Positions 8,861-17,533 of a stretch of DNA of 64,000 nt are shown here, one piece after another; the first letter of the stretch is position 1; each line of letters opens with the position of its first letter. Origin of the DNA: Gracilibacillus massiliensis (GTDB taxonomy: Bacteria > Bacillota > Bacilli > Bacillales > Amphibacillaceae); assembly GCF_001458115.1 (NCBI RefSeq), contig NZ_CZRP01000013.1, positions 1,240,001-1,304,000 on the forward strand. The letters are read 5' to 3'. The position numbers and the translations under genes are program-made. The notes under the pieces are model-generated. The model was not told where the DNA came from. It did no database searches and saw only the letters and a program-made list of their open reading frames with translations.

Positions 8861-9601
8861 TTGCGAAATTTTTGGGTAAACCTTACTGCTTTATTATTGG
8901 TTATCGTTGTTAATGCCTTGGCAAATATTATACCCATTAACGGCATGACAACAGGTGAAATATCCAATCAATTAGAAGTACTTTTTACTCCAGCAGGTTA
9001 CGTTTTCAGCATTTGGGGATTTATTTATCTATTACTAGCAATTTGGGTATTTGCGCAATTACCCAAAATCCGCCGTGATGCTCCGATTTATCAGGCATGT
9101 AGTGAGTTGTTTTGGTTAAGTTCTGTGTTAAATGTGGCATGGATTTTAACGTGGCATTATCAATTATTTTTATTGAGTAACATTATCATGATTGGCTTAT
9201 TATTGACCTTGATAGCTCTCTATTTAAGAGCAAAGAAAGTGAATGCTTCTAAACTAGAGCTATTACCTTTTTCCGTTTATTTGGGTTGGATAAGCGTCGC
9301 AACGATTGCTAATATAAGTTACTACCTGGTTTATCTTGGACTTGGAGAAAATGAAGCGGTCAGTATCTTTTGGACGATCGTAATGATAGTCGTTGCTACT
9401 GCATTAGCACTTCTTTTTATTTGGCGAGAAAAGGATATTTTTTATGCGCTTGTGTTTGTTTGGGCCTTCATTGGTATTGGTGTGAAAAATAGCTCTGAGT
9501 ATACAAGCGTTGCATGGACAGCCTACAGCGCCGCCATCTTCCTTATCATTGCAATCATTTTTTTCATCGTGAAACATTTAGAACAAAAAAATAATGAATG
9601 A
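8861..9601 (+). CDS. TspO/MBR-related tryptophan-rich membrane protein
   Basis: 246 residues from a TTG start with AAAAGGGGAGAA upstream and only 3 bases after the photolyase stop. About seven hydrophobic segments are seen. The core resembles TspO/MBR proteins: TPAGYVFSIWGFIYLLLAIWVF, LNVAWILTWHY and the tryptophan-rich helices. Ordinary bacterial TspO proteins have about 155 residues and five helices, so this is a longer relative with extra C-terminal helices. TspO proteins bind porphyrins and related tetrapyrroles in the membrane and affect light and oxidative responses. Coupling to photolyase fits a light-related role, but ligand and function are unproven here. Confidence 0.65.
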   Translation: MRNFWVNLTALLLVIVVNALANIIPINGMTTGEISNQLEVLFTPAGYVFSIWGFIYLLLAIWVFAQLPKIRRDAPIYQACSELFWLSSVLNVAWILTWHYQLFLLSNIIMIGLLLTLIALYLRAKKVNASKLELLPFSVYLGWISVATIANISYYLVYLGLGENEAVSIFWTIVMIVVATALALLFIWREKDIFYALVFVWAFIGIGVKNSSEYTSVAWTAYSAAIFLIIAIIFFIVKHLEQKNNE

Positions 9602-9675
9602 TGAACCTAAACGTATTATTGTTCTTCACTTAAAAAACGACCGAAATAAAACTTGGTGTTGTACACTATATGGAA

Positions 9676-10220
9676 ACTACGCAATAAATGATGTAGTAAT
9701 TTTGAGATAATGTTTGTACGTAGGAACCGCTACGGCTTGTCCGCTTCCCTTTCCACGGCTTTTTCTCCTCAGCTAACTTTGGAAAGCAAAAACCGCTTGC
9801 CAAAGTGGATCTTCGGATAAAAACATGCCGTAGGAGTTGAAGCGGACGCCTACGCTAATTTGATATTCTACAACGCTAGTATGAGGTAGCATTATGGTAT
9901 TTCTCTTTCTCTCATGTAAAAAAATCGTTGATCGGAGTAACAGCTCAAAATGCTATCTGTCACAGTAGTTGTAGAACCAATATATTAGCGCAGGCCGTCC
10001 ACTTTCACTCCTGTGGTAACTTTTTACCTGAAGATCCACTTTTTCGAGCGATATTTGCTTGAAAAAGTTAGCTGAAGGTAAAAAACCACTGCATAGAAAA
10101 CACTACGAAAGCTTTGCTTGAGTAGATGTTGCACTTGTGCCCGTGGTAAAAGGGAAGTGGACAGCTGGAGCGGATATTTAGTAAATAAAATATATCAAAA
10201 TTACCAATTTGGCTAATAAA
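9676..10220. repeat. Near-palindromic non-coding repeat, copy B
   Basis: Second copy of the repeat at 6314. It shares AACCGCTACGGCTTGTCCGC, CGCTTCCCTTTCCACGG, TCAGCTAACTTT...AAAGTGGATCTTC, TTCTACAAC...GTTGTAGAA, and GAAGATCCACTTTTTC...GAAAAAGTTAGCTGAAGG. The right outer arm is decayed and carries an insertion of about 50 bases near 10090-10150 relative to copy A. No open frame or transposase is convincing. It occupies most of the 728-base gap between the TspO-like gene and the exporter operon. Confidence 0.8.
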
Positions 10221-10262
10221 TATACATCAGTTTATTACACCTTATCCTCCTTCTATTTATGT

Positions 10263-10298
10263 AACTCCAAACGAATGGTATTTGAATCGTTTGGAGTT
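10263..10298 (-). terminator. Terminator of the lnr-like operon
   Basis: AACTCCAAACGA and TCGTTTGGAGTT form a perfect 12-bp stem around a 12-base loop, just downstream of the last permease gene read on the minus strand. The trailing T run is weak. Confidence 0.65.
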
Positions 10299-10329
10299 TG
10301 TTGATTATCAAACCGGCCTTACTTTGTTG

Positions 10330-11433
10330 CTAGCGCCTTTCCATTAGGTTGATGCCGATTCCCATGCACAGAACGCCCATGAAAAAGAGTACTACTAGTG
10401 GTTGAGTAATTGCTGTTAATTCATTCCCGTAGATAGTAACCGACTTTAATGCGTCCATTGCATACGTAATTGGAACAGCTTTAGCAGCGATTAGCACCAT
10501 ATTATTACTAACAATTTCGATTGGCCAATAAGCACCACCCAACATCGCCATACTTACCGCAACAATCGGAACAATCGCACTTAACTGGGAAGCCTTATTA
10601 ACAAAACCAATGATCAGCATCCCCAAGGCAACAATCGCAAACGTATAGAAAGCACAGATAAGCAGTATTTCCAACCATTTGTCCCCTATATTAAATCCAA
10701 ATAATACTTGAAACATTAGAAAAATCACAGTCATTTGCACCATTCCTATTACAAAAGCCGAACTCAAATGACCTAAGTAAATCTGCCATTTTCGGACAGG
10801 AGATAAAATAAGCCGATCCCAGCTTCCTCTCTGCTTTTCCTCTGCCACTTCACTCAAGCTGAACACAATGGTATAAATGGCAAAGAACAGGGTCATACCA
10901 AATAGAGCTTGTAATTGATTATCGAAAATAAAGAAGTCTTTTTGCGATTCACCAATAACACTTTCTACTTTGATCGGTGGATTTTTTAAACCATTCTCGA
11001 TTTTCGTGCGTGCTTCAGCATCATCTGAGGCAGATACCGCCAAATCAATTCGCTCCTTTTCCCAATAAAGAGTACTGATAAATTGTTCGACAATAGACTG
11101 GTTAGGTGTTTCTGTACCAACTAAAAATGTATAATGTTGTTCTGAAATAATCACTCCAAAACTGGCATTCCCTAATGCGACACTTTCTTTTGATTGTTCA
11201 TAGTCTGTATCAGCAAATTTAAAACCATCTAATTCATTCAACTGATTGATCCACTCGGACTTTTCTGTATCGACTATTTCATCGGAAAAACTTACTGGTA
11301 TCGTCATTGTTCTCGGTTCACTATTGGCACCACCAATAAACAGGATAAAGACAACTGTCATCGCCATCATCGCCAATACCATTAGGGGCTTTCTTCTGAA
11401 TCGTTGCCATTGTAAAGTAAATATGTGGAACAT
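10330..11433 (-). CDS. lnrN: ABC-2 type permease, LnrN-like
   Basis: 367 residues with the ABC-2 exporter layout: one N-terminal helix (about 15-35), a large extracytoplasmic domain (about 40-180), then five or six C-terminal helices (FGMTLFFAIYTIVFSLSEVAEEKQRGSWDRLILSPV is the typical amphipathic coupling region). It is the last gene of a five-gene operon in the order kinase, regulator, ATPase, permease, permease, the same order as lnrJKLMN (yfiJKLMN) of Bacillus subtilis, which exports linearmycin-type polyenes. The start shares one base with the upstream permease stop. The half-transporters probably form a heterodimer with the other permease. Substrate here is inferred from gene order only. 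Confidence 0.75.
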   Translation of the reverse strand: MFHIFTLQWQRFRRKPLMVLAMMAMTVVFILFIGGANSEPRTMTIPVSFSDEIVDTEKSEWINQLNELDGFKFADTDYEQSKESVALGNASFGVIISEQHYTFLVGTETPNQSIVEQFISTLYWEKERIDLAVSASDDAEARTKIENGLKNPPIKVESVIGESQKDFFIFDNQLQALFGMTLFFAIYTIVFSLSEVAEEKQRGSWDRLILSPVRKWQIYLGHLSSAFVIGMVQMTVIFLMFQVLFGFNIGDKWLEILLICAFYTFAIVALGMLIIGFVNKASQLSAIVPIVAVSMAMLGGAYWPIEIVSNNMVLIAAKAVPITYAMDALKSVTIYGNELTAITQPLVVLFFMGVLCMGIGINLMERR

Positions 11434-12707
11434 TATTTTGACCTCCTTTGCGGAAAGATCAGTACACTAATACTAAAGATAACCACCGTAATCGATAATA
11501 GGCTGAATAGATAAGGAACAATACTATCGATCGGCAAACCTTGATTTACCAACATATAAGAGCGTAGAGCCATACCATTTGGTGTCCAATTTCCAATCGT
11601 TTGAAAAATAGCTGGAAAACCATCAGTCGGGATGAAACTCCCTCCTAATAAAGCCAAGACACTGACAAACCCACTAGCAAACGCATCTGATATCGAGTTA
11701 GAACCGGACCTTATCGTTAAGGCTACTAGTAAGCTGCCAATCGCTCCTATTGTCGTTGCATAACATAAAGTAACTAGCAATGATGTAAGCCATATGGATA
11801 GAGAAAACGGTTGAAAGGATTGTAAAATGAAAGTAGACAGAATAAATAATATATTTATTTGAACAAAGGCCATGATAATAACTGCTGCACCTTTACCTAA
11901 TAAAAAATAAATGGGATGAATCCCTGTTAACATCATTCGATCTACCACTTGCTGGTTCACTTCTGTATAAGCCTTAGATGCCATTGTAGCGCAGATGAAA
12001 AAAGCAAACATGACAGCCATTCCAATTGTGTAATACTCCATAGAACTAACTGGGTCTCTATCTGTCACCGTTTCTTCTTGGACAAAACTTTCGATCTCCA
12101 CATCTAATGACTCCGCTCTTCCTGAAACTTTTGCCACAGCTGATTCTACCGTCATCGTATTGGTGAACTGTTCCATGATATTTTGAAAGATATCACTTTC
12201 AAAATGAGCATGTTCCCCTTTTCGAATCGTTATCGTACTTGTTACTTCCTCACCTAACAACATATTTTGCAATGTATCGTAGCTGAAATCTTCAGGAATA
12301 AGCAGCACAGTATCTACTTCCTGTTCACTTAATTGCTGATTCGCTTCTTCCTCCGTTAATTCCGTTAATGTGACAATATCGGCTAATTCCTCACTAATGA
12401 GTTTTTTTATAAGAGCATTAGGATTTAATTGTTGTGCCGCTTGCATTAAACCTTCTTGTGCTTGAGCTGGAATCGATTGATTCGATACAACTTCATTGAA
12501 TTGTTGAAGACCCTCTTCTGGCTGATCCTCTTCTACAACGGCTACATCGATTTTAATTTCACCTGGACTCCCACTCATTACTCCACTTAGAGCGAACCCG
12601 AGAATGGTCATAAGTACAAATGGCATAAGAAAAATAATCAGTAATTCGCTACGGTCACGCCATAGTATTTTTAAATCCTTCATCAAGAAATCAAACAACG
12701 GTCCCAC
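11433..12707 (-). CDS. lnrM: ABC-2 type permease, LnrM-like
   Basis: 424 residues. One helix near 22-45, a long extracytoplasmic region (about 45-225) rich in E and Q, then five to six helices from about 230 onward (MAVMFAFFICATMASKAYTEVNQQVVDRMMLTGIHPIYF). This is the fold of ABC-2 membrane subunits that work with a separate ATPase. The gene lies between the ATPase (3 bases upstream) and the second permease (1-base overlap), so the three products surely assemble. Homology to LnrM of Bacillus subtilis is inferred from operon order and size; the extracytoplasmic domain is the part most likely to set substrate choice. Confidence 0.75.
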   Translation of the reverse strand: MGPLFDFLMKDLKILWRDRSELLIIFLMPFVLMTILGFALSGVMSGSPGEIKIDVAVVEEDQPEEGLQQFNEVVSNQSIPAQAQEGLMQAAQQLNPNALIKKLISEELADIVTLTELTEEEANQQLSEQEVDTVLLIPEDFSYDTLQNMLLGEEVTSTITIRKGEHAHFESDIFQNIMEQFTNTMTVESAVAKVSGRAESLDVEIESFVQEETVTDRDPVSSMEYYTIGMAVMFAFFICATMASKAYTEVNQQVVDRMMLTGIHPIYFLLGKGAAVIIMAFVQINILFILSTFILQSFQPFSLSIWLTSLLVTLCYATTIGAIGSLLVALTIRSGSNSISDAFASGFVSVLALLGGSFIPTDGFPAIFQTIGNWTPNGMALRSYMLVNQGLPIDSIVPYLFSLLSITVVIFSISVLIFPQRRSK

Positions 12708-12710
12708 CTC

Positions 12711-13655
12711 CTAATCTCTTAATCTCCGGCCTGTTAGATGCAAAAACACATCTTCTAAGGATGGAACTTTTACGTCTACACTAATAATGGCGACCTTTTC
12801 TTGTTCTGCTAATTGAAAAATATGCGCAAGCTTTCGATTATTCTTAGAAACAATTAATGTTAACCCTTTTTCCCATTCTGTAACTTTAAGAACATTTTCT
12901 TGCTCTGAAAGTAATTTCTTGAAATTTTGTGAGGATTGATCGAGTTCTAATTGGATCGTTTCTTCACTTGATAATATACTTGTCAACTCATCTTTGGTAC
13001 CTGTTGCAATCACTTTGCCATGATCCATTATATAGATCCGGTCACACAATCTTTCGACTTCTTCCATATAGTGTGAGGTGTAGAGGACCGTGATCCCCTT
13101 TTCTTCATTTAGTTTTTTAACCATTTCCAAAATGTAATTTCTAGATTGGGGGTCAATCCCTACAGTTGGTTCATCCATAATCAGAATTTCTGGCTCGTGT
13201 AATAAAGCTACTGCTAAATTAATTCTTCGCTGCATCCCACCAGAATAATTATTAACTACTTCTTTTTGTCTATCTTTTAATCCAACTAATTCTAAAACTT
13301 CCTGGATTTTTACTTCTAATTCCTTACCACGAAGTCGATATATTTTCCCGAAGAACTTTACATTTTCATATGCTGATAATTCTTTGTATAAAGCTATTTC
13401 TTGGGGAACCACGCCTAATATCGGTCTAATATGGTTCGGTTGTTGAATGATGTCCTGACCATTCCATGTAACAATACCTGAAGTTGGTTTCACTAAGGTA
13501 GAAATCATCGAGATCAATGTTGATTTCCCTGCTCCATTTGGTCCGAGCAACCCTACAGATTCACCTTCTTTCAAATATAAATTAACATCATCGACTGCGA
13601 CTTGCTTTTTAAATGCCTTTCGTAAAGCTTCCGTTTCCAACAATTTAGTCACCAT
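12711..13655 (-). CDS. lnrL: ABC transporter ATPase, LnrL-like
   Basis: 314 residues, a single nucleotide-binding domain plus a C-terminal extension. Walker A GPNGAGKST (38-46), Q-loop in VVPQEIALY, signature YSGGMQRR (137-144), Walker B LIMDEPTVGIDP (158-169) and the switch histidine in TSHYMEEVERL are all present. The family hydrolyses ATP to drive ABC-2 exporters; members of this subgroup (DrrA/CcmA-like) serve antibiotic or lipid export. It is followed 3 bases later by the first permease. The gap of 104 bases to the upstream response regulator contains a CAGTGTGCAGACTG inverted repeat near 13705 that may be an attenuator or an internal terminator. Confidence 0.88.
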   Translation of the reverse strand: MVTKLLETEALRKAFKKQVAVDDVNLYLKEGESVGLLGPNGAGKSTLISMISTLVKPTSGIVTWNGQDIIQQPNHIRPILGVVPQEIALYKELSAYENVKFFGKIYRLRGKELEVKIQEVLELVGLKDRQKEVVNNYSGGMQRRINLAVALLHEPEILIMDEPTVGIDPQSRNYILEMVKKLNEEKGITVLYTSHYMEEVERLCDRIYIMDHGKVIATGTKDELTSILSSEETIQLELDQSSQNFKKLLSEQENVLKVTEWEKGLTLIVSKNNRKLAHIFQLAEQEKVAIISVDVKVPSLEDVFLHLTGRRLRD

Positions 13656-13759
13656 CCTTTAGTTTCACTTATGTTATCTTTAGTGTAATAAAAAAAGAGC
13701 AGTCTGCACACTGCCCTTAGTCACTTCTTTTACTTAAAAACATGACCTCCGTCACTTTT

Positions 13760-14398
13760 TCAGATATAGCCATTATGGATAGCGTAAATGGCAAGCTGTG
13801 TCCGGTCCCTTAATTCTAATTTATCTAAAAGGTGTGTAATGTGATTCTTAACGGTGCCGACCGATAGTGCCAAGACTTCAGCTATTTCTTTATTGCTTTT
13901 CCCTTCACCTAACAAACACAAAATATCCGATTCTCGCTTGGTTATTGTCGTGTTCGTCTTCTTAGTGATCGTTTGTTTTCCTTCTAATAAATGTGGCACC
14001 ACCTTTTTTGCTACTTCTCCTGGTAACTGCAGGCCACCGGCTAAACAATCCTTTATCGCATGAATCAATTGGCTTGCTTCTGCATCTTTTAATAGATAAC
14101 CGCGAACCCCCATCTTTAGTGCGCGTATGGCGTATTCCTCATCATTAAATGTGGTTAACATAAGCACTTTCATTTGCGGAAAACGACGCAATAACTCCTT
14201 AGCTGCATCAAGACCGTCCATTTCAGGCATACGAATATCTAATATTGCTAGATCATAATGATTTCTTTCACGCAAAGCAAGTGCTTCACGTCCATTTTTG
14301 GCCTCACCTGTTACTTTTAACTGAGGATCTGTCTCTAACATCATCTTAATTCCTTGTCTGACAATAGCCTGATCTTCCGCAAGTAATATATCAGTCAT
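13760..14398 (-). CDS. lnrK: NarL/LuxR-type response regulator, LnrK-like
   Basis: 212 residues: a receiver domain with acidic pocket (E8, D9), phospho-acceptor D54 in LAILDIRMPEMDG and K in YLLKDA, then a LuxR-type helix-turn-helix (about 145-205, TKRESDILCLLGEGKSNKEIAEVLALSVGTVKNHI). It overlaps the kinase stop by 8 bases, so the pair is translationally coupled. Family role: transcription activation after phosphorylation. Target is presumably the downstream exporter genes, as for LnrK in Bacillus subtilis. Confidence 0.88.
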   Translation of the reverse strand: MTDILLAEDQAIVRQGIKMMLETDPQLKVTGEAKNGREALALRERNHYDLAILDIRMPEMDGLDAAKELLRRFPQMKVLMLTTFNDEEYAIRALKMGVRGYLLKDAEASQLIHAIKDCLAGGLQLPGEVAKKVVPHLLEGKQTITKKTNTTITKRESDILCLLGEGKSNKEIAEVLALSVGTVKNHITHLLDKLELRDRTQLAIYAIHNGYI

Positions 14399-15515
14399 TT
14401 CTATCCCCCTCTATTGGAAACAACCCACGTACGATAAATTGATTGTTGTATGTTTGCACATCTAATTCCCCATCTATTTGTGCCAACCTTTCTTTCATTG
14501 ATATCAATCCAAAACCATCTTTATACTCTATGTTGCCTTCTGTTGGATTAATAACCTCAAAACGAAAATGGGTCGTACCTGGCGCTTCTAATATAATGGT
14601 TGCTTCCTTTCCCTTACTGTGACGCATCACATTGGTCAACGATTCTTGAATAGCCCGGTAAACAACCGTTGCCTGTTTCGGGCTTAAGGAAACGGATAAC
14701 GCATTTTGCCTTGTTGAGAACGAAATAGACACATACTGTTCAGCCTCTAGTTTACGAATCAGGTGAATCACCGCTGCAATCCCTGTTACATTATCTTCTT
14801 TAAGTGCCTTTACAGCTTTTCTTGTTTCAGACAAGCTTTCTTGAGCTAAATTCTTTAATAGATCCAAGTCTGCTCTATTATCTTGTAATCTTAATATCTC
14901 AATTTGCATTAACAAGTTTGTCAACGTATGACCGACTCTATCATGGATCTCTCGACCTATCATGATGCGCTCTTGCTGTCTAGTATGCTGATCATTTGTC
15001 ACCGTATCTCTTTTAAGCTTTCGATAGGTTTGTAATAATGCTTGATAACGTTCTTTCATCCCCCTGTTGCTGACGATATGATGTTGGTAGAAATACGTAC
15101 CAGTCAGAACAGAAACAGACAAAATAAAGAAGAAACAACCTATCAAAGGGGACAAGAATTCAATATGTAACATAATTGCTGACAAGATACTAAGTGAAAC
15201 CAAACCATATAGTTTTAGACCTGCTGAGTGATTGATAGTAACGGCAAGAATCAAGCCTAACATGATCCAAGTAAAAGGATTAACTTCATTATTTAAGGGC
15301 ATTAAAAAGCTAATAGTGATAATAATGATAATAAAAACCCATAGTACCGATCGACTTTTGTTAGCTATAGAGGTAAAGAAAAAGCAAATGAAAAACAAAG
15401 CGGACATCCCGATTAAATATGTAATTCGTTCTGGACTCGCACTTACCTCAACTAATATAGCGAAAGCCCAAGTTACTATCCATAATACCAACCAAATCCA
15501 AAAAGAAAAACGCAA
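14391..15515 (-). CDS. lnrJ: Sensor histidine kinase, LnrJ-like
   Basis: 374 residues from a TTG start with GGGGGTG upstream. The first 150 residues form about five membrane helices with short loops, so it is an intramembrane-type sensor with no large external domain. Then a coiled segment, a HisKA_3 dimerisation region with H191 in GREIHDRVGHTLTN, and a HATPase domain with N-box NVMRHSKGKEA and G-box DGFGLISMKERL. This class pairs with NarL-type regulators, as here. In Bacillus subtilis the LnrJ kinase senses linearmycins and membrane lysis. The ligand here is unknown. Confidence 0.85.
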   Translation of the reverse strand: MRFSFWIWLVLWIVTWAFAILVEVSASPERITYLIGMSALFFICFFFTSIANKSRSVLWVFIIIIITISFLMPLNNEVNPFTWIMLGLILAVTINHSAGLKLYGLVSLSILSAIMLHIEFLSPLIGCFFFILSVSVLTGTYFYQHHIVSNRGMKERYQALLQTYRKLKRDTVTNDQHTRQQERIMIGREIHDRVGHTLTNLLMQIEILRLQDNRADLDLLKNLAQESLSETRKAVKALKEDNVTGIAAVIHLIRKLEAEQYVSISFSTRQNALSVSLSPKQATVVYRAIQESLTNVMRHSKGKEATIILEAPGTTHFRFEVINPTEGNIEYKDGFGLISMKERLAQIDGELDVQTYNNQFIVRGLFPIEGDRND

Positions 15516-15616
15516 ATAAACACCCCCACTTTTTACCTGAGTAATCTATTAACAATATAGCATATTTTTCTACAGCAATGCAGAACAGATTATTCGCTTC
15601 TCATTTTTAATTCATT

Positions 15617-15639
15617 TATAATTATGTAAACGCTTAACA
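15617..15639 (+). promoter_or_regulatory. Possible -10 and cre-like site before the aldo/keto reductase
   Basis: TATAAT at 15617-15622 could be a -10 element, with no good -35 upstream. ATGTAAACGCTTAACA at 15624-15639 matches the CcpA site consensus except at its 3' end. If functional it would place the reductase under carbon catabolite control. Weak on sequence alone. Confidence 0.3.
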
Positions 15640-15657
15640 ATTGGAGGGAACAGATTT

Positions 15658-16599
15658 ATGCAATATCGTCATTTAGGAAATACTGGTCTAAAAGTTAGTG
15701 AAATTAGTCTAGGAAGCTGGCTAACTTACGGAGGTTATGTGGAAGAACAAAAGGCAGAGGCTTCGATCGATAAAGCTTATGATTTAGGGATCAACTTTTT
15801 TGATACGGCAAATGTCTACATGCGTGGTGAAGCAGAAAAAATTGTTGGTAAAGCTTTGCGTAAATACCCAAGGAATTCTTATGTGTTAGCGACGAAAGTT
15901 TTCGGTAAAATGGGAGATGGTCCAAACGACCAAGGGTTATCTAGAAAGCATATTATCGAGCAATGTAATGCTAGTTTAGACAGGTTAGGCTTAGATTACG
16001 TCGATGTCTATTATTGTCACCGTTATCATGCAGACACGCCTATTGAGGAAACATTAAGAGCGTTGGATGATTTAGTTAGACAAGGTAAGATTCTATATAT
16101 TGGGGTTAGCGAATGGACTGCCGAACAAATGACAGAAGCTGTTCGTATTGCTGATAAGAAGCTATTGGACCGAATCGTGGTCAATCAACCGAACTATAGT
16201 ATGTTCCATCGTTATATTGAAAAAGAAGTAATCCCGGTTAGCGATAAAAATGGAGTTGGGCAAGTTGTATTCTCCCCTTTGGCTCAGGGTGTACTCACTG
16301 GTAAATACAAAAAAGGAGAAGCGATTCCTAGTGATAGTCGTGCTGCTCAAAAAGACCTAGACCTATCTCGGATTTTAACAGAAGCGAACTTAGAGAGAGT
16401 GGAGGCTTTAAAAGGAATTGCTGCCAACGAAAATTTATCAATAGCACAATTAGCAATCGCATGGATCTTACGTCAAGATAATGTTTCCAGTGCATTAATT
16501 GGTGCAAGCAGACCCGAACAAATCGAAGAAAATGCAAAAGCCTCAGGAATATCCCTTTCACAAGAAACATTAGCAAAAGTAGAGGATATTCTGGCATAA
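15658..16599 (+). CDS. Aldo/keto reductase
   Basis: 313 residues, full length for the family. The N-terminal RHLGNTGLKVSEISLGSW, the active-site block FFDTANVYMRGEAEKIVGKAL (Asp and Tyr of the tetrad), TKVFGKM (Lys), VDVYYCHRYHADTPIEETLRALDDLVRQGKI (His) and the NADPH block ALIGASRPEQIEEN are present. It is closest in layout to the Kv-beta/YccK-IolS branch of NADPH-dependent reductases. Soluble, cytosolic, monocistronic, transcribed away from the exporter operon, with TGGAGGG upstream of ATG. Physiological substrate cannot be told from sequence. Confidence 0.88.
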   Translation: MQYRHLGNTGLKVSEISLGSWLTYGGYVEEQKAEASIDKAYDLGINFFDTANVYMRGEAEKIVGKALRKYPRNSYVLATKVFGKMGDGPNDQGLSRKHIIEQCNASLDRLGLDYVDVYYCHRYHADTPIEETLRALDDLVRQGKILYIGVSEWTAEQMTEAVRIADKKLLDRIVVNQPNYSMFHRYIEKEVIPVSDKNGVGQVVFSPLAQGVLTGKYKKGEAIPSDSRAAQKDLDLSRILTEANLERVEALKGIAANENLSIAQLAIAWILRQDNVSSALIGASRPEQIEENAKASGISLSQETLAKVEDILA

Positions 16600-16647
16600 T
16601 CAAACAAAAAAGAGGCTGAGACAAAAAATATTATAATTAGAAAGAAA

Positions 16648-17018
16648 GTACGACATAACCTTGGGGTAATTATGAGATTTCATATGTGCTATGCAATCGC
16701 TCCGGCTTGTCCGCTTTTTTATACTCTACAGTTCAAGCAAGAGGATACATTTTTGCTTTAATCACTATCTTTTGTGATAATCATTTGTAGAAATAAACCA
16801 AAATACTAGCATTTGCAAGATTTGTAGAATCTCATTGAGCGGAGGCGGCCACTCCAACTCCTATGGGACTCGTTTTTACTGAAGATCCACTTTTTCATGC
16901 GGTTTCTGCATGGAAAAGTTAGCTGAAGAAAAAACCCCATGGAAAGGGGAGTGGCCAAGCCGAAGCGGATACCACACACCTATATCATGTCAAAATTACC
17001 ACTTCATTTATGTCGTAC
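16648..17018. repeat. Near-palindromic non-coding repeat, copy C (internally deleted)
   Basis: Third copy of the repeat at 6314. The outermost arms are best preserved here: GTACGACATAA...GTAATTATGAGAT on the left and its inverted partner ATCATGTCAAAATTACC...TATGTCGTAC on the right, then GCTCCGGCTTGTCCGC and CCGAAGCGG. The left internal hairpin is missing (sequence jumps from CCGCTTTTTT to ATACTCTACAG), while the right one (GAAGATCCACTTTTTC...GAAAAGTTAGCTGAAG) is intact. It fills most of the 495-base gap between the aldo/keto reductase and the HxlR gene. Confidence 0.8.
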
Positions 17019-17094
17019 CTTCCTCATATTGCGCTGTTCGTGTTTGAAGTTGAGAAAATACTTATATTCAACTATTGTAGAGAAATGATGTTTA

Positions 17095-17424
17095 TTATGA
17101 AGGCGTTTTGTCTTTGTCTTTGTTGTTGTGTTTCTCTCCCCATTCCACCATCTCATTTAATAATGGCTTAAGGCTTCTTCCATATTCGGTTAACGAATAT
17201 TCCACCCATGGTGGGACAACTGGGTAGGATTTTTTTGAGATCAGATCATCCTCTTCTAACTCTCTTAATTGCTTTATTAATGTTTGATGATTAATTAATG
17301 GAATGCTTCTTTTGATCTCTCCGAACCGAAGTGTCCCTTCAAATAACTTCAGTAAAATAACTGCTTTCCATTTTCCACATACTACATCTAACACAACTTT
17401 TGTATTTTCCAAATCTTTGTCCAT
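17095..17424 (-). CDS. HxlR-family transcription regulator
   Basis: 109 residues with a single winged helix-turn-helix domain of the HxlR type: VLDVVCGKWKAVILLKLFEGTLRFGEIKRSIPLINHQTLIKQLRELEEDDLISKK and the wing PPWVEYSLTEYGRSL. The family often senses aldehydes, quinones or redox stress, sometimes by cysteine near the N terminus; here one Cys (about residue 16, VVCGKW) lies at that position. AAGGGGAGA precedes the ATG. No target is obvious; the aldo/keto reductase across the repeat is one possibility. Confidence 0.85.
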   Translation of the reverse strand: MDKDLENTKVVLDVVCGKWKAVILLKLFEGTLRFGEIKRSIPLINHQTLIKQLRELEEDDLISKKSYPVVPPWVEYSLTEYGRSLKPLLNEMVEWGEKHNNKDKDKTPS

Positions 17425-17533
17425 ATATATCTCCCCTTAGTATAAATAAATATACCTCTTTTAATCTTATCTTAATCCAATAAACTGAAATTAGTATCAT
17501 TTTTTTATATAAACTGAGGAGGACATTAGAATA

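Noticed and set aside
6314-17018. Insertion sequence with transposase for the three repeats
   Set aside because: No coding frame with transposase motifs lies within or near any copy.
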